Origin: Marixanthomonas spongiae
Lineage (GTDB): Bacteria; Bacteroidota; Bacteroidia; Flavobacteriales; Flavobacteriaceae
DNA length: 64,000 nt
Assembly: GCF_003095375.1 (NCBI RefSeq)
Contig: NZ_QEHR01000001.1
Coordinates: 310,001-374,000 of the forward strand
Reading direction: 5' to 3'
Part shown: positions 52,966-64,000 of the stretch, piece by piece
Layout: each line of letters starts with the position of its first letter
How positions within the stretch are numbered: the stretch's first letter is position 1
The notes under the pieces: model-generated
Told to the model about the DNA's origin: nothing
What the model saw: only the letters and a program-made list of their open reading frames with translations
The model's database searches: none
Program-made: the position numbers and the translations under genes

Positions 52966-53311
52966 CCAACAAATCTTCTAACTCTTCAGGGTTTGAATAT
53001 TTGATTTTAATCATCCATCCTTCTCCATAAGGGTCTGAATTGACTTTTTCGGGTTCTTCTTCCAAGTTTTCGTTGAACTCAACAATCTCGCCCGAAAGCG
53101 GCAAAAACAAATCTGATACCGTCTTAACCGCTTCCACGGTACCGAAAACCTCTTCGCGGTCCATGGTTTCATCTACTGTTTCCACTTCTACGTAAACAAT
53201 ATCGCCCAGTTCGCTTTGGGCAAAATCGGTAACGCCAACGGTAGCAATACCGTCTTCAATTTTAATCCATTCGTGGTCTTTGGTGTACTTTAAATTTTCT
53301 GGAATGTTCAT
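52931..53311 (-). CDS. gcvH: glycine cleavage system H protein
   Basis: GcvH is the lipoylated carrier of the glycine cleavage system. The lipoyl site is Lys63 in [14 protein letters not shown], and [21 protein letters not shown] is the N-terminal signature. At 126 residues the length is normal. The genes for GcvT and GcvP are not in the window. The gene sits between sprA and vanZ, an arrangement that appears to be conserved in flavobacteria. Confidence 0.95.
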   Translation of the reverse strand: MNIPENLKYTKDHEWIKIEDGIATVGVTDFAQSELGDIVYVEVETVDETMDREEVFGTVEAVKTVSDLFLPLSGEIVEFNENLEEEPEKVNSDPYGEGWMIKIKYSNPEELEDLLDAAAYKEIIGA

Positions 53312-53340
53312 AATATAAGTTCTTAAAAGTTTATTTTGTG

Positions 53341-56300
53341 TTAGTTCCCAAAGTTGTACCTAAGGGTTATCCCACTCCTGATAGTGGTTTGCGGAAATGC
53401 CGTTGAAATGGCATATTCTGAAAACGTATGGTCGTAATAAAATAATGCCGTTAAGTTCTTGCTCAAGGCATAATCTGCCGAGAACTGAAGTCCATAAATA
53501 GTCTGCCCGGCAGTGGTTTGGTTGTTTTCGATGTCCAAATAACGGATAATGGTCTTATTGTCCCTTCTGGAAAGATCAAACTTGAAGTTCAAGTCGCTTT
53601 TCAGTATTTTCTTTTTCCCGCCAAAGTTGGTTCCTATAGTAAGGTCTTTCAGTCTGTATCCCAATCCTACGATGATTTCGTTGCCTTGTATTTCGGTCAA
53701 GAGATTATTGGCAAAACTCAATGACAACGCCCTGTCTTTTCGGTATTCGGCAAGGATTTTTATGGAGTTCTTCATTTCAAAATCCACACGTAACAACGGT
53801 GAAAATTGCTCGGTAAGGTTTACGTTGCTCAATAAGGTTTCGCTTTTAAAGTTGCCTGCTTGGTCCACGGCGTCTGGGTTGAACCTATCATAGTCCAAGT
53901 TGGTCTGAAATTGATTTACCGTATATCCGGCCCTGTACCCGTGCTGCAAGGAGAAACGTTTAAATCGTTTTTTGAACCAGTCCAGCCTCATAAGCCCGGT
54001 GTATTTTATGTCCCAGTTGGGCAAGGGCACATCTCTTAAAAAGCCTTTCTTTTCGTCGGAAGCGTCACTTCCTTTATAAGCGGCCAAAAATGCCGGAAGT
54101 AAAACGTCTTGGCTCGTCCTTCCAAAACCTACGGGGTAGCCCGTATCGGGATTGCGCGGAATATTGCCCGCCCCGTAATATTCTTCGGCCAGCCTGTTGG
54201 CGATAATGAGCCTGTTGTTTCTGAAATCGTTAAAAGGCTCTGAACTGTTTTCATCACTGGTACTGAAAGCTGTTTTTATCAATAAGGTGGAAATATTGAA
54301 ATTTCCGAAGGTATTGGGGGTCAACGACCGGTAAAAGCCGTCTTCCACAATATAGTTTTCGGCGTAGTTTTCAGAATACAAGCGGTTTGCGTTAACATCG
54401 ATGGTAAGGTCTCTCAACGGTTCTATGTTTACCTGAATATCCATTTGCTTGTTTTCCACTTCAGTGTATTGTTCGTTGAATTCAGGATAAAGCGTTAGCC
54501 AACCTTTGCGCGCCGCTTCTTCGCGTATTTCGGCTTGGCTTCCAAAGGTAAACCCGGCCGAGGGTCGTAGGGTACCGATAAAGCCTATCGATGGGGTGTA
54601 GCCCGGAAGGAAGATACCTTGGTTTTCTTGATAATTGAATTTTATTTTCTTGATGGATGTCACCAAACCAATAAGGGTATTCACCGCTTTATCGCCAGTG
54701 CTCAAAGAACCGCTACCTGTTTGGGTGCCACCACGGTTGCTTGTGGGATTGTTTTCGGTTCTGTTGGCAAACAAAGAACCTTTGTCTTCTTCTGTTTTTC
54801 CTTCCCGGTCGCTTCCTGTCTTGTCATTGCCCAATCCAGCTTTACCTCCCATAATGTTGTTGCCCGGGTTTCTTCTTTCTTGACCATTTACATCGTTTTT
54901 GGTTTTTTTGGTAAGGCCAACATAGCGGTAAAAACCGGTCATATCGATATTGGAATTGATGCTGTGCGTCATAGCGTTTTGAACTGAGTTCCCCAAGTCG
55001 TAAACCTGACTGCCAGTTCCATCGCGGTTGGGAATGGAAATGTTATTGAACAGATCGCTACCATCCTGCCATTGGAAATCCCCGGTATAGGAATACGTGG
55101 CCCTGATGAATTTCAGGAACGGGAACTTGTTGAAAGGCAAGTCGTAATTTACCTGTAACGACTGGAAATGCTGGTTGGGGTCTCCAATTTCGAAAAAGCC
55201 GTCCCAGATGCCGATGCTGTCGTCGGAAAATCCGTCGTCATCCAAATAGTTGGTCACCACCCTGTTATTTGACGAATTGAAATTGAACCGCAACGATTTG
55301 GTCAAGTTGTAATTGATAGTATATTCCCAATCAAACAAAAACTTGCGTTGATATAAAGTAGGAATACCGATGTTGCCGGGCAACCGGTTGAGCTCCCTGA
55401 ACTTTTGTTCGTTGTACTGGCGCACGATATTGGAACTTACCGATATGTTGGTCGGCTTGTAATTGATATTGAAATCTTTTAAAAACTGCCAATATTTGCC
55501 CGTGAACAAAGAGTCGTTCTTTTTAAAGGGTTCATACGGTTTTTGCTCGAAATTATAGTTGTAGGTTCCGCCCAAGCGCACATTTTGGTCAAGGGCTTCC
55601 TGAATTTCAAAATCGTGGTGATCTACTTGGTTGTACGAATATGAAAAAGTAAAGTTTTCAATATCATACGGTTTTGGTTTTTTATCCCCGGTTCTGTCTT
55701 TTCTAACACCTATAAAGTTAACGCTCTGCCGCTTGGTATAATCGACAGACTGCTGCCTAATGGTTTCCTTTTCATCTTCGTCTTCGGTATTGTCAAGACG
55801 GGTGTCCAGTTCAATATCCTGAAATTCAGGATCGTATTGTGGTGTGATAAGCTCCTCCGACCGGCCGTAGTTAAACGGCAGTTGAATGCCCCATTTTTCT
55901 GGCAAGAGTTGCCCTAAGTTAAAATTGGTGACAACATCGTACTGCTTTACATCTTCGCGGCTTCGCTGATTAGGGCCTTGCTCTACCGAACCGAAACCAA
56001 TGGTGCTTCTACTTCCGGTGGCGCTTACGTTCATAAAATCGGCCATGTTTGCATCGAGGGTGGCAACCGCAGCCCAACCGCCTTCGTTTTTAAGTTCAGA
56101 AAGGCGCAATTCGTTAAACCACACTTCCCCGGCAATGTCACCAGTATTGGTCTCTCTGTTTTTTAACCCCAACATAATATTGCGTACACTACCGAAACTT
56201 GGGTTCCCTTTTATACCAATGCGCATTTCATTTTCGGGCCCTGAAAAATTAGGGTCGAGTTCAGATTGGTCAAAGTAAACAGGCTGGGTGGGGTCGTCTG

Positions 56301-59300
56301 GTGGCTCTGCAGCGCCCAAAACCCGTGTTTTTACTTCTTGAAGCAGAGCCAAGGGAAGTCGTATGCGGTTTTCAATTGGCCAAATTTCCTCTCGGGAAGT
56401 CGTCCCAAATGAAGTTGGCTTCAACGGAATTTCAATCTCGTAATAATTTTGCGAAAGGTCGTTCCCCAAGCGCATAAAAGCCACCATTTCGCCATCGTCC
56501 AGGGCTGTTTCGCCTTGAAGCGACTCTGCGTGGATAAACATCTCCAAATTTTCATATTGTCGCATATCCACATTGAAGTTTTTATACACCCCACGGCCAT
56601 CGCCAGCTTCCAATCCTTTAACCCGCAGCGCAAGTGATTGCTCATTTTGACGGATCAAGTTATTGTTGTTGTTCAGCTCTTCACGCGTAACCCCTGGAGG
56701 CAACACATACGGGATAGGCTGCCGGTTCTCGTTTTCCTCTATATTAACGGCTTCACTTTCAAAAACCGTATCGTCCAATTCGGGGTCTTCGCCTGTGAGG
56801 TCGAGTGTTTGGGTGTACCTTCTGTAATCGCCACGAACCAATTCCAACGTACCGAAACGAAGTACGGTAGGTTGCGTAAATTGAGAAAGATACATTCGCA
56901 TAAACCGGATAGACCTGAAATCGGAAATTCCATTAATGGTCTGGTCAGGATCACTTATTGGCACTTTAAACTGAACCCAACGGGCATCGATGGTTTCGTT
57001 GTTTGGTGTAGTGACTTCTATATTCTTTACGTCGGTTATATAATCGTTATTGTTTTTGTCCATGCCAGGGAACAAAGGCACATTGTATTCAAAATAGGCA
57101 TCAACCGTGTTCATGGTGTTGTCGCGGTTAATGTCTTCCACGTCTGGTTGTGAGGTAGAACCGCGGTTGGTATTGGTTACCTCAACCGGGGAGTTGCCCT
57201 CAGTGCCATTGTATCTGCGGTATCGGTTTATAATATCGCCATCTGCCTGTAAAAAGTATTGGTAGTTGTCATTTGCCGGGTCTTCCAGATTACTGAAATC
57301 GCCATATTTGGTTGCTTCATCGGCATCATTGAGGCCATCGTAACCAATATCTTGGTTAATGCGTTCCTGTCCTTCGGTATCAAAAGTATAGACCAACGAT
57401 TGGTTGGTGGGCACTTTTCCAAAGATGGTGGGAATGGTATTCGCATCGCCGCCGTCTTTGGGCAGGCCGTTTTCATATTGTTTCCTACCGTCTTTTAAAA
57501 GGTCTTCGGAAATGTTCCCCAAGTTAAAACTAAGGGTTCCTCCAGTATTTGCGCCTGTTTCATCATAAATAAAGGGATCCATCACCCAAAACTGGATGTA
57601 CTCCACGTTGGAGCGTTCAAAATCGGTGGTGTTCATGGCCCTTGAAATACCGGCAAACCGATCTTGAGGGTTTGGCAACGTATTGCCACCAGCCGCTTCT
57701 GGATTGTAGTTGTAGGGTCCTCTTTCCGATGGGAAATAAGCTAAATCCAGTGTAAATAAAGCTTGTGTCTGTCCTTGTATAATATCTTGCTCGGGGAAAA
57801 TCTCGTCCCTGAAAACCCTTCTGGTAAAAGGCGAGGAGAGGTCTGCATCGGTTATCCCGTCTGGACGTTGGCTGCTGTAAAAAATGGGGTCAATAGTGTA
57901 CCAAGCCAGTTTTGCGCGGTTGTAGTTGTAGGATAATTCGTTTGAAATTTCACCACCAAATCCTACTGGGGTGCTTCCCAAGAACCAGGTGTTGGGCGTG
58001 CTGATGTCCAGCTCGGTTTGCGAGGCCTCAAAATCGTCAACATACACCGTGGCCTTGCCGTCAAAATCGGAAACTTTCGGCGCTCCGGGCAGTAGGTAGG
58101 CAAATTCCCCGCGGAGCGATACGTTCGATTCCACATCGGTATCGATATTGGGAAGTTTGTTCACCAACCGTGTCAAAAACGGAACTTCGGTGGAATAGTT
58201 GGCGTTCAGTCCAAAAATAGTGTTGTTAATGGGCTCTACATTGTAAGAGGATTTTTGCGTTAACGGACGTTCGTTCAAGTTTAAATAGGTCGCACCCACC
58301 TGAAACTTATCGCTGAACTTATGCTCTACGTTCAAGCCTGTAAAACGCTTGGTTTGCTGACCGAACAGGGTATTGTTTTCGGTGGAAATCTGTATTGGCG
58401 TGTTGGAATTCAACAATGCCGGGTCTAAAATCTGAACCCTTCCCAACTGGTAATTCACGGTGTAATCTACACCTTCTACCAGTTCGCGGCCGCCGGCGGT
58501 AACCGTTACCGACCCCTGCGGAATGTTGAATGAGCCAATTGGGATACCATCGGCACCAGTGGATTTATAGCTACCCTTTAACTGGAATTTATTTTTGTCG
58601 CTGTCCTCCTGCTCGGCTTCTGTTTTTGTTGACGTATATAAGGTCCGGAACACATATTTGCTCTGGTTGGCGTTATAGGTAGAAGGCATGTTGTAGTTTT
58701 CCACACCGCCCGGGGTATTGTCCAGCTTGTCAAACAGGTATTTACCAAAAGGTTCTACCGAGGTAAAGATAATCTGTCCGTTTTGGGTATCTACGGTGAT
58801 ATTCGGTAAAAAGTCGAAAAAACCATCCCCTCCTTGTTGTGGATCGCCGTTAAAATTCAACCGGTCCAAGTTAAAAACCCGAAGCAGAGTGGTACTTTCC
58901 ACATCTTCAGGTAATGGCGTTCCGTCCACTGCGGTAATGTAATTGAGCGGGGAAGGATCGGTGTAAAGAATGTTCATCCTAAAATCTTCCTCTTCCAATT
59001 GAAAAGCACCAATGGAATAGATGTTTTTCATCATCAGGTCCCACACGGGCTCTTCTACATTGGTAATATTGCTTTTCAGCATTTTCACCACCAAGTTTTG
59101 GGCTACGCCTTCTATACCACCTTGTGGCGGGTCGTTAGGGTCGCCATCGCCCACTTCGCCGGTTCCGGTAGCTTCTACTCCATCGTTGGAAAATTCACCT
59201 ACTTGATACACCTTTCCGTTTACGGTAAATTGAAACGCCACCCCCAGCACTTCGTCATTGCTCAAACGTTGGTTTAACGAGATGTACCCCAATTGCGGGT

Positions 59301-60615
59301 GCAAGGTATATTCGCTAGGCTGCAATTTCCTTACGTTTTCCTGTACTACATAATCAACCCCTTGTTGCACGGGAACGCCGCCAAAACCGGACTGAACCGT
59401 CGCTACGTCCCGTATGGCACTGTTTAAAATAGAAGGAATAGAAGGGTCGTTGATGCCAAAAGGGTTAAAGTCGTTATTGCTATTATCGGGATACGAATTT
59501 CGGGGCTTGTTGATAAATCCTCCAGGAGGAACGGTAAGCCCAACATTTTCAGGGTCCGACTCCCCTATATCCTGCAAAGCGACGATGTTGCGCACGTTTT
59601 CGGTATCGTTGCTGCGGTTGGTTATCCAAGCTTCCACGCGTGTAATTTGCACGTTCGAATTAATAAAAGGATATTGCGCCAACACTCTGTCGTAATTGTC
59701 CCTAAAATAGTGCGCTAAGAAAAAGTGGCGGTTTTCATCGTATTCTGAAGCAAAAAGTTCATAATCGGTTACCGTGGCACCCCCTTCAGCGGTTACGGTG
59801 CGGGTTTCCGATTTTTGTTCGGAAAACACCCCGGTAATGGTCGTTTTACCAAATTGCAACTGTGTTTTCACCCCAAATAGGCTTTGTGCTCCTTGAATCA
59901 AGGAGCTATTGAGCGGCATGCTCACGTTACCTACTTCTATTTTCTGAATAATATCGTCTTCGGTCGGGGTGTACTCCAATTTTATTTGGTTTTGGAAATC
60001 GAAGGTGGATTGGGTATCGTAATTGGCGGTTATCTGAAGCCGTTCACCTACTTTTCCCAATAAACTCAAACTGATGCGTTGGTCAAAATCAAAAGACAGG
60101 TCGCTTCGGTTTCTGGGCGAAAAAGCCGGGTTGTCCTGTTTGGTATATAACAGGCCAAGGTCTATTTCTACCGACCCTTGCGGAATGACCTCGATGGTAT
60201 TTCCGCCGAAAATGGATTCAAAAAAATTGGAATTCACATAAAAAGTGGGCAAGAGATTTTTCTGAGCTTCTTCAGACCCTTCTTTCCTGCCGTCGGCCGC
60301 ATCGATTTTTTCTTTAAAATAAGATTTCATCTCTTCTTCCAGAATGAGCTGTTGGTATTCTTCTGGAGTAAGGATTATGGGATAAGATATCCTAAAACTG
60401 CCCAAGGTCCTGGAGTAGATGTACCGGTCGGTCACCGGATCGTAAGTGTACAGATCTTGAATGCTGGTGGGCTCGGGAAGGTCAATTCTTCCTTTATCGT
60501 ACCCTGTTTTGGTGGAATCCTGTGAAAAAGCGGTAGTTGTGGTTACAAAAACAGCCCCGAATATTAGTAATAACCTACAAAAGTTAACCATGTAGTCGTA
60601 ATTTTTTGCGCCCAA
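53341..60615 (-). CDS. sprA: SprA, type IX secretion outer membrane translocon
   Basis: SprA (Sov in Porphyromonas) is the very large outer membrane pore through which type IX secretion cargo passes, including gliding adhesins. At 2424 residues this is in the expected size range. The signal peptide lies in [20 protein letters not shown]; that ATG at 60591 is a good alternative start. The body is a giant beta-barrel rich in Asn, Asp and Tyr, with [15 protein letters not shown] and [13 protein letters not shown] among conserved segments, and it ends RYNFGN. It lies three bases after ruvA and before gcvH. Confidence 0.95.
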   Translation of the reverse strand: MGAKNYDYMVNFCRLLLIFGAVFVTTTTAFSQDSTKTGYDKGRIDLPEPTSIQDLYTYDPVTDRYIYSRTLGSFRISYPIILTPEEYQQLILEEEMKSYFKEKIDAADGRKEGSEEAQKNLLPTFYVNSNFFESIFGGNTIEVIPQGSVEIDLGLLYTKQDNPAFSPRNRSDLSFDFDQRISLSLLGKVGERLQITANYDTQSTFDFQNQIKLEYTPTEDDIIQKIEVGNVSMPLNSSLIQGAQSLFGVKTQLQFGKTTITGVFSEQKSETRTVTAEGGATVTDYELFASEYDENRHFFLAHYFRDNYDRVLAQYPFINSNVQITRVEAWITNRSNDTENVRNIVALQDIGESDPENVGLTVPPGGFINKPRNSYPDNSNNDFNPFGINDPSIPSILNSAIRDVATVQSGFGGVPVQQGVDYVVQENVRKLQPSEYTLHPQLGYISLNQRLSNDEVLGVAFQFTVNGKVYQVGEFSNDGVEATGTGEVGDGDPNDPPQGGIEGVAQNLVVKMLKSNITNVEEPVWDLMMKNIYSIGAFQLEEEDFRMNILYTDPSPLNYITAVDGTPLPEDVESTTLLRVFNLDRLNFNGDPQQGGDGFFDFLPNITVDTQNGQIIFTSVEPFGKYLFDKLDNTPGGVENYNMPSTYNANQSKYVFRTLYTSTKTEAEQEDSDKNKFQLKGSYKSTGADGIPIGSFNIPQGSVTVTAGGRELVEGVDYTVNYQLGRVQILDPALLNSNTPIQISTENNTLFGQQTKRFTGLNVEHKFSDKFQVGATYLNLNERPLTQKSSYNVEPINNTIFGLNANYSTEVPFLTRLVNKLPNIDTDVESNVSLRGEFAYLLPGAPKVSDFDGKATVYVDDFEASQTELDISTPNTWFLGSTPVGFGGEISNELSYNYNRAKLAWYTIDPIFYSSQRPDGITDADLSSPFTRRVFRDEIFPEQDIIQGQTQALFTLDLAYFPSERGPYNYNPEAAGGNTLPNPQDRFAGISRAMNTTDFERSNVEYIQFWVMDPFIYDETGANTGGTLSFNLGNISEDLLKDGRKQYENGLPKDGGDANTIPTIFGKVPTNQSLVYTFDTEGQERINQDIGYDGLNDADEATKYGDFSNLEDPANDNYQYFLQADGDIINRYRRYNGTEGNSPVEVTNTNRGSTSQPDVEDINRDNTMNTVDAYFEYNVPLFPGMDKNNNDYITDVKNIEVTTPNNETIDARWVQFKVPISDPDQTINGISDFRSIRFMRMYLSQFTQPTVLRFGTLELVRGDYRRYTQTLDLTGEDPELDDTVFESEAVNIEENENRQPIPYVLPPGVTREELNNNNNLIRQNEQSLALRVKGLEAGDGRGVYKNFNVDMRQYENLEMFIHAESLQGETALDDGEMVAFMRLGNDLSQNYYEIEIPLKPTSFGTTSREEIWPIENRIRLPLALLQEVKTRVLGAAEPPDDPTQPVYFDQSELDPNFSGPENEMRIGIKGNPSFGSVRNIMLGLKNRETNTGDIAGEVWFNELRLSELKNEGGWAAVATLDANMADFMNVSATGSRSTIGFGSVEQGPNQRSREDVKQYDVVTNFNLGQLLPEKWGIQLPFNYGRSEELITPQYDPEFQDIELDTRLDNTEDEDEKETIRQQSVDYTKRQSVNFIGVRKDRTGDKKPKPYDIENFTFSYSYNQVDHHDFEIQEALDQNVRLGGTYNYNFEQKPYEPFKKNDSLFTGKYWQFLKDFNINYKPTNISVSSNIVRQYNEQKFRELNRLPGNIGIPTLYQRKFLFDWEYTINYNLTKSLRFNFNSSNNRVVTNYLDDDGFSDDSIGIWDGFFEIGDPNQHFQSLQVNYDLPFNKFPFLKFIRATYSYTGDFQWQDGSDLFNNISIPNRDGTGSQVYDLGNSVQNAMTHSINSNIDMTGFYRYVGLTKKTKNDVNGQERRNPGNNIMGGKAGLGNDKTGSDREGKTEEDKGSLFANRTENNPTSNRGGTQTGSGSLSTGDKAVNTLIGLVTSIKKIKFNYQENQGIFLPGYTPSIGFIGTLRPSAGFTFGSQAEIREEAARKGWLTLYPEFNEQYTEVENKQMDIQVNIEPLRDLTIDVNANRLYSENYAENYIVEDGFYRSLTPNTFGNFNISTLLIKTAFSTSDENSSEPFNDFRNNRLIIANRLAEEYYGAGNIPRNPDTGYPVGFGRTSQDVLLPAFLAAYKGSDASDEKKGFLRDVPLPNWDIKYTGLMRLDWFKKRFKRFSLQHGYRAGYTVNQFQTNLDYDRFNPDAVDQAGNFKSETLLSNVNLTEQFSPLLRVDFEMKNSIKILAEYRKDRALSLSFANNLLTEIQGNEIIVGLGYRLKDLTIGTNFGGKKKILKSDLNFKFDLSRRDNKTIIRYLDIENNQTTAGQTIYGLQFSADYALSKNLTALFYYDHTFSEYAISTAFPQTTIRSGITLRYNFGN

Positions 60616-60618
60616 TTG

Positions 60619-61200
60619 TTATAGATTTTTTAAAGCTTGTTTTATAATTTCTTCAGCAGTGGCCTGCGGGTTTTGTTTGGTGATTTTATCGCAAACTTTT
60701 TCAGATTGTTTACGCGCAAACCCCAGCGTCTCCAAAGCAGATAACGCTTCATTTTTGTTCGTATTGCTCGAAGGCACAGAAATACCGGACAGCCCCTCTA
60801 CATTCAATATTTTGTCTTTTAGGTCCAAGATAACCCGTTGTGCCGTTTTGGTGCCTATCCCTTTTACCGATTGAATTACCTTGGCATCGTCAGTGGCTAT
60901 GGCATCTTTAACCTGTTCTGGGGTTAAAGACGATAACATAGTGCGGGCCGTACTGGCACCCACCCCCGAAACCGATAGCAAGAGCCTGAAAATTTCCCGT
61001 TCTGCCTTACCGTAAAAACCAAACAGGGTATGTGCATCGTCACGCACCTGCAAATGGGTATATACTTTTATGTTTTCGGAAGCGGGAAGCTGTGTAAAAG
61101 TGTGTAACGAAACGTTGATAAAATAACCAACCCCGTTACAATCTATCACGATGTCGGTTGGGTTTTTTTCCACTAATTTGCCCTCAATGTGGGTTATCAT
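60619..61200 (-). CDS. ruvA: RuvA, Holliday junction branch migration protein
   Basis: RuvA binds four-way junctions and recruits the RuvB motor. The 193 residues include the OB-fold start MITHIEGKLVEKNPTDIVID, the helix-hairpin-helix segment SGVGASTARTMLSSL and IGTKTAQRVILDLKDK, and the C-terminal three-helix domain ending ALKNL. It precedes sprA by three bases and is the first gene of the operon. RuvB is not in the window. Confidence 0.97.
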   Translation of the reverse strand: MITHIEGKLVEKNPTDIVIDCNGVGYFINVSLHTFTQLPASENIKVYTHLQVRDDAHTLFGFYGKAEREIFRLLLSVSGVGASTARTMLSSLTPEQVKDAIATDDAKVIQSVKGIGTKTAQRVILDLKDKILNVEGLSGISVPSSNTNKNEALSALETLGFARKQSEKVCDKITKQNPQATAEEIIKQALKNL

Positions 61201-61222
61201 ACGTTATAAAAATGTTAAAGGC

Positions 61223-61230
61223 CAAATATA
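61223..61230 (-). promoter_or_regulatory. -7 box of the ruvA-sprA operon
   Basis: TATATTTG on the reverse strand (61223-61230) is an exact -7 box, 22 bases before the ruvA ATG. No TTG is seen at the right distance upstream. It would drive ruvA, sprA, gcvH, vanZ and tonB. Confidence 0.5.
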
Positions 61231-61285
61231 GCATAATTATTTGCATCTGCCAGCCTGAAAAATGTGAAAATACGGAGGGGAAAAG

Positions 61286-63592
61286 TTAGTTTTCTTGTTG
61301 CTTTAAGGCTTCTTTTTTACGTTTTTCTTTTTGTTGGGCATCTACTACTGAAACAGCTGCCATATTCACAATTTCTTCTACACTTGCTCCCAATTGAAGA
61401 ATATGCACCGGTTTGCGCATACCCAACATAATAGGGCCAATAGATTCTACCCCGTTGAGTTCTTTGAGCAGTTTGTAATTGCTGTTTGCCGAATCTAAAT
61501 TAGGGAACACCAGCGCATTGACCTTTTTCCCAGCTAATTTGGAAAAAGGGAAATTTTTCTGAAGCATGTCCTGATTTAAAGCAAAATCGGTTTGCAGCTC
61601 ACCATCTACGTGCATATCGGGATTGCTTCTGTGTAAATAGGCGACCGCTTCTTGCACCTTCGTGGCATGGGGATCTTTTGAAGAACCAAAATTAGCATAT
61701 GAAACCATGGCGATCACCGGCGTTAAACCGAACATTTTCATGGTGTAGTTGGTCATTTGCGCAATATTGGCCAGTTCTTTAGCGCTGGGGTTGATGTTTA
61801 TGGAGGTGTCCGAAATAAAGAGCGGCCCCCGTTTGGTCAACATCAAGTTGGTCGTGGCTACTTTATTGACACCATCAAACTTGCCTATGGTTTCCAGAAC
61901 AGGTCTCACCACTGATGGGTATGCCCGGGAATAACCAGATATCATAGTATCGGCATCGCCTTCATCCACCATCATAGCCGCAAAATAGTTGCGTTCGCGC
62001 ATTATTTTCTGGGCATCATACAGGGTAATGCCATTTCTGCGCCGTTTTTTCCAGTATTTTTCGGCATAGAAGTTTCGTTTTTCTTCCTGTTCATCAGTTT
62101 TGGGATCAATGATTTCCAAGTCTGCCGAGTCAAATTCAATTTGCTCCATCAATTCCAGGATAATTTCCTTTCTTCCCAACAAAACAGGAACGCCAATGCC
62201 TTCCTCATAGACAATCTGCGCGGCCTTTAGCACGTCGAGATGGTCTGCTTCGGCAAAAACTATGCGTTTGGGGTTGGTGCGGGCACGGTTCAATAAGAGG
62301 CGGATAATCTTGCTATCGCTGCCCATACGTTCGTAGAGTTCATCTTCGTATTTCTGCCAATTGGTAATTTCTTCTTCGGCCACGCCGCTCTCCATTGCGG
62401 CTTTTGCCACCGCCGGGGGAACAGCCGCAATTAAACGGGGGTCAAAAGGCTTTGGAATAATATACTCCCGGCCAAAGATAAGCTTGGTTTCACCATAAGC
62501 AATGTTCACCTGTTCTGGCACGGCTTCTTTGGCAAGGTCTGCCAAGGCTTTTACCGCTGCCATTTTCATTTCTTCGTTGATTTTAGTGGCACGCACATCG
62601 AGCGCACCCCTAAAAATAAACGGAAACCCAAGTACATTGTTCACTTGATTGGGATGATCGCTTCGGCCCGTGGCCATGATAAGATCTTCCCGGGTTTTAA
62701 CCGCAAGATCGTAATCAATCTCGGGGTTGGGATTGGCCATGGCAAAAACAATAGGGTTGTTTGCCATGCTTTTGAGCATCTCTGGCGAAACGATATCGGC
62801 AATGGAAAGGCCCACAAAAACATCGGCATCTTTCATGGCTTCTTCCAAGGTGTCTATTTTTCTTGCCGTGGCGAACTCTTTTTTCTCTTCGGAAAGCGAA
62901 TCGCGATCTTTTCTAATAACGCCTTTGCTGTCGAGCATTACGATATTTTCAGCCTTGGCACCAAACGATTTATAAAGCTTGGTACAGGAAACTGCCGCCG
63001 CCCCGGCACCGCTGATGACGATGGAAACCTCTTCAATTTTTTTGTTGGCCAGCTCTAAGGCGTTCAACAGGGCAGCGGCCGAAATGATGGCCGTTCCATG
63101 TTGGTCGTCGTGCATGACGGGAATGTTCAGCTCTTCTTTTAAACGGCGTTCAATCTCAAAAGCCTCGGGAGCTTTGATGTCTTCGAGGTTGATACCGCCA
63201 AAAGTAGGAGCTATTTTTTTAACGGTTTCTATAAATTCATCTACATTTTCAGTATCCACTTCAATATCGAACACATCGATATCGGCAAAAATCTTAAAAA
63301 GCAGGCCTTTTCCTTCCATTACGGGCTTTGACGCTTCCGGGCCGATGTTCCCTAAACCCAGAACGGCTGTACCGTTGGATATCACTGCGACGAGGTTCCC
63401 TTTATTTGTATATTTATAAACGTTGTTGGTTTCTTTTTCAATTTCCAAACACGGCTCGGCAACGCCAGGGGAATAAGCCAACGAAAGGTCCCGCTGGGTG
63501 GCATATTTTTTTGAAGGGACCACTTGTATTTTTCCCGGTTTTGGTTTTGCGTGATATACCAAGGCCTCGCGGCGTCTGCTTTCTTTGCTCAT
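61286..63592 (-). CDS. maeB: NADP-dependent malic enzyme (malic enzyme - phosphotransacetylase fusion)
   Basis: The 768-residue protein joins an N-terminal malic enzyme (about residues 1-430) to a C-terminal phosphotransacetylase-like domain. The first has SLAYSPGVAEPCLEI, MHDDQHGTAIISAAALLNAL and VISGAGAAAVSC (NADP-binding). The second contains RIVFAEADHLDVLKAAQIV and FPNLDSANSNYKLLKEL. It converts malate to pyruvate with NADPH. The C-terminal domain is thought to regulate activity in this family and is usually not an active transacetylase. It lies upstream of ruvA and has its own promoter. Confidence 0.95.
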   Translation of the reverse strand: MSKESRRREALVYHAKPKPGKIQVVPSKKYATQRDLSLAYSPGVAEPCLEIEKETNNVYKYTNKGNLVAVISNGTAVLGLGNIGPEASKPVMEGKGLLFKIFADIDVFDIEVDTENVDEFIETVKKIAPTFGGINLEDIKAPEAFEIERRLKEELNIPVMHDDQHGTAIISAAALLNALELANKKIEEVSIVISGAGAAAVSCTKLYKSFGAKAENIVMLDSKGVIRKDRDSLSEEKKEFATARKIDTLEEAMKDADVFVGLSIADIVSPEMLKSMANNPIVFAMANPNPEIDYDLAVKTREDLIMATGRSDHPNQVNNVLGFPFIFRGALDVRATKINEEMKMAAVKALADLAKEAVPEQVNIAYGETKLIFGREYIIPKPFDPRLIAAVPPAVAKAAMESGVAEEEITNWQKYEDELYERMGSDSKIIRLLLNRARTNPKRIVFAEADHLDVLKAAQIVYEEGIGVPVLLGRKEIILELMEQIEFDSADLEIIDPKTDEQEEKRNFYAEKYWKKRRRNGITLYDAQKIMRERNYFAAMMVDEGDADTMISGYSRAYPSVVRPVLETIGKFDGVNKVATTNLMLTKRGPLFISDTSININPSAKELANIAQMTNYTMKMFGLTPVIAMVSYANFGSSKDPHATKVQEAVAYLHRSNPDMHVDGELQTDFALNQDMLQKNFPFSKLAGKKVNALVFPNLDSANSNYKLLKELNGVESIGPIMLGMRKPVHILQLGASVEEIVNMAAVSVVDAQQKEKRKKEALKQQEN

Positions 63593-63642
63593 ATTTTAGG
63601 TTTCTAAAGAGTTTATATAGTTGTCACGATACGGCGAACATA

Positions 63643-63650
63643 CAAAGTTA
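63643..63650 (-). promoter_or_regulatory. -7 box of maeB
   Basis: TAACTTTG on the reverse strand matches the consensus exactly, 50 bases before the maeB ATG. A TTTC about 19 bases upstream may stand in for TTTG. Confidence is modest. Confidence 0.45.
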
Positions 63651-63826
63651 AAAGGTTACGGGAGATGACGAAATTTTTGGAAGGTAATCTTTTGTAGCCT
63701 CCAAAGTCCCTATAGATTGGTTTCTTTATCATTTTGAACATTCAACGGCTTTCGCAACCACCCCGCCCTGCGGGCACCTCCCGAAAGAACTGCGGAACAG
63801 GCTCTTATTACAAAGGAGGAGATTGG

Positions 63827-64000
63827 CTAATTTTTTAAAAACTGGATGTTCCTTTTCAATCCTTCATATTTAGTGCGTTTTACGGCACTTTTCCTGAAGA
63901 TTTCGTTGAAAACTTCTTTGGTTATTTCTTCCCAATCTTGTTTTGAGTTTTCCAATAATGCTGGATGTGGGTTAAAAAGCGGTTCGTTATGCGGCTTGCT
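63827..64000 (-). CDS. queG: 3' end of queG, epoxyqueuosine reductase
   Basis: The reverse strand reads 57 residues ending in TAG at 63827-63829. The segment [15 protein letters not shown] followed by [16 protein letters not shown] matches the C-terminus of Bacteroidetes epoxyqueuosine reductase QueG, a cobalamin and Fe-S enzyme that completes queuosine in tRNA. The catalytic part is outside the window. The gene lies upstream of maeB on the same strand; the 234-base gap between them carries a GC palindrome CCCGC-cct-GCGGG near 63770. The call rests on a short fragment. Confidence 0.72.
   Translation of the reverse strand, partial: SKPHNEPLFNPHPALLENSKQDWEEITKEVFNEIFRKSAVKRTKYEGLKRNIQFLKN

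Noticed and set aside
1-64000. CRISPR array, insertion sequence, integron or type IX cargo with a C-terminal sorting domain
   Set aside because: No regularly spaced direct repeats, transposase genes or sorting-domain endings were found in the window.

Overview
This is a gene-dense stretch of a Bacteroidetes chromosome, most likely from a member of the Flavobacteriaceae. The evidence is the gene content: SprA, PorG, RemB, the BamA/OmpH set, a FolK-deoxynucleoside kinase fusion, paired caa3-type oxidase subunits III, and FadL next to a GDSL lipoprotein. The promoters agree, with the Bacteroidetes -7 box TAnnTTTG and a TTG around -33 upstream of several genes, and there are no clear Shine-Dalgarno sequences. 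No insertion sequence, prophage or CRISPR array is visible, and no gene-free gap exceeds about 300 bases.

Layout. 1-6.7 kb: end of an unrecognised membrane protein gene, tRNA-Leu(UAA) and tRNA-Gly(GCC), mutS, a DinB-like protein, a SpoU-type RNA methyltransferase, the folK-dNK fusion and the queuosine-precursor transporter yhhQ. Its intergenic spaces hold several palindromic repeats. 6.9-13.6 kb: an AsmA-like protein, lipoproteins, a LysE-family exporter, a DUF2797 zinc protein and a bacterial GH3-type adenylating enzyme. 13.6-17.5 kb: the protein quality-control cluster tig-clpP-clpX, and a small four-helix membrane protein. 17.6-22 kb: GDSL lipoprotein with FadL porin, an alpha/beta hydrolase and pdxJ. 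22-31.6 kb: a CBS protein, nadK, then the envelope operon porG-uppS-bamA-ompH-ompH followed by murI, and a NifU-like protein and a dodecin. 31.6-35.3 kb: a DUF255 thioredoxin-like protein, an MscS channel and a secreted protein of unknown function. 35.3-43.1 kb: an ABC export system with two permeases, two adaptors and a TolC, ending in tsaB. 43.2-48.5 kb: cytochrome oxidase assembly and subunits (ctaB, two subunits III, subunit IV, SCO, DUF420 and small accessory proteins). 48.6-61.2 kb: a metallo-hydrolase, then remB, tonB, vanZ, gcvH, the giant sprA and ruvA. 61.3-64 kb: maeB and the end of queG.

How it works together. Two blocks serve the outer membrane: porG-uppS-bamA-ompH builds the cell wall lipid carrier and inserts barrel proteins, and ruvA-sprA-gcvH-vanZ-tonB-remB carries the type IX secretion pore and a gliding-associated barrel. 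PorG and SprA are both type IX secretion parts, so the window holds two of that system's outer-membrane components in separate operons about 30 kb apart. Queuosine salvage and synthesis appear at both ends (yhhQ, queG).

The most notable observations are: a family of degenerate stem-loop repeats sharing the arms TTTCGATACG and CACTCA; a folK fusion with no ATG, GTG or TTG start in its open frame; a pair of strong adjacent hairpins just upstream of it; a RemB whose N-terminal part looks like the C-terminal domain of the TonB encoded next door; a cysteine-free SCO-like protein beside a normal SCO; a dodecin lacking the usual flavin-stacking tryptophan; and a cox promoter that overrides the longest ctaB reading frame. 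I see no wholly new multi-gene system; most of the window is conserved flavobacterial core genome.
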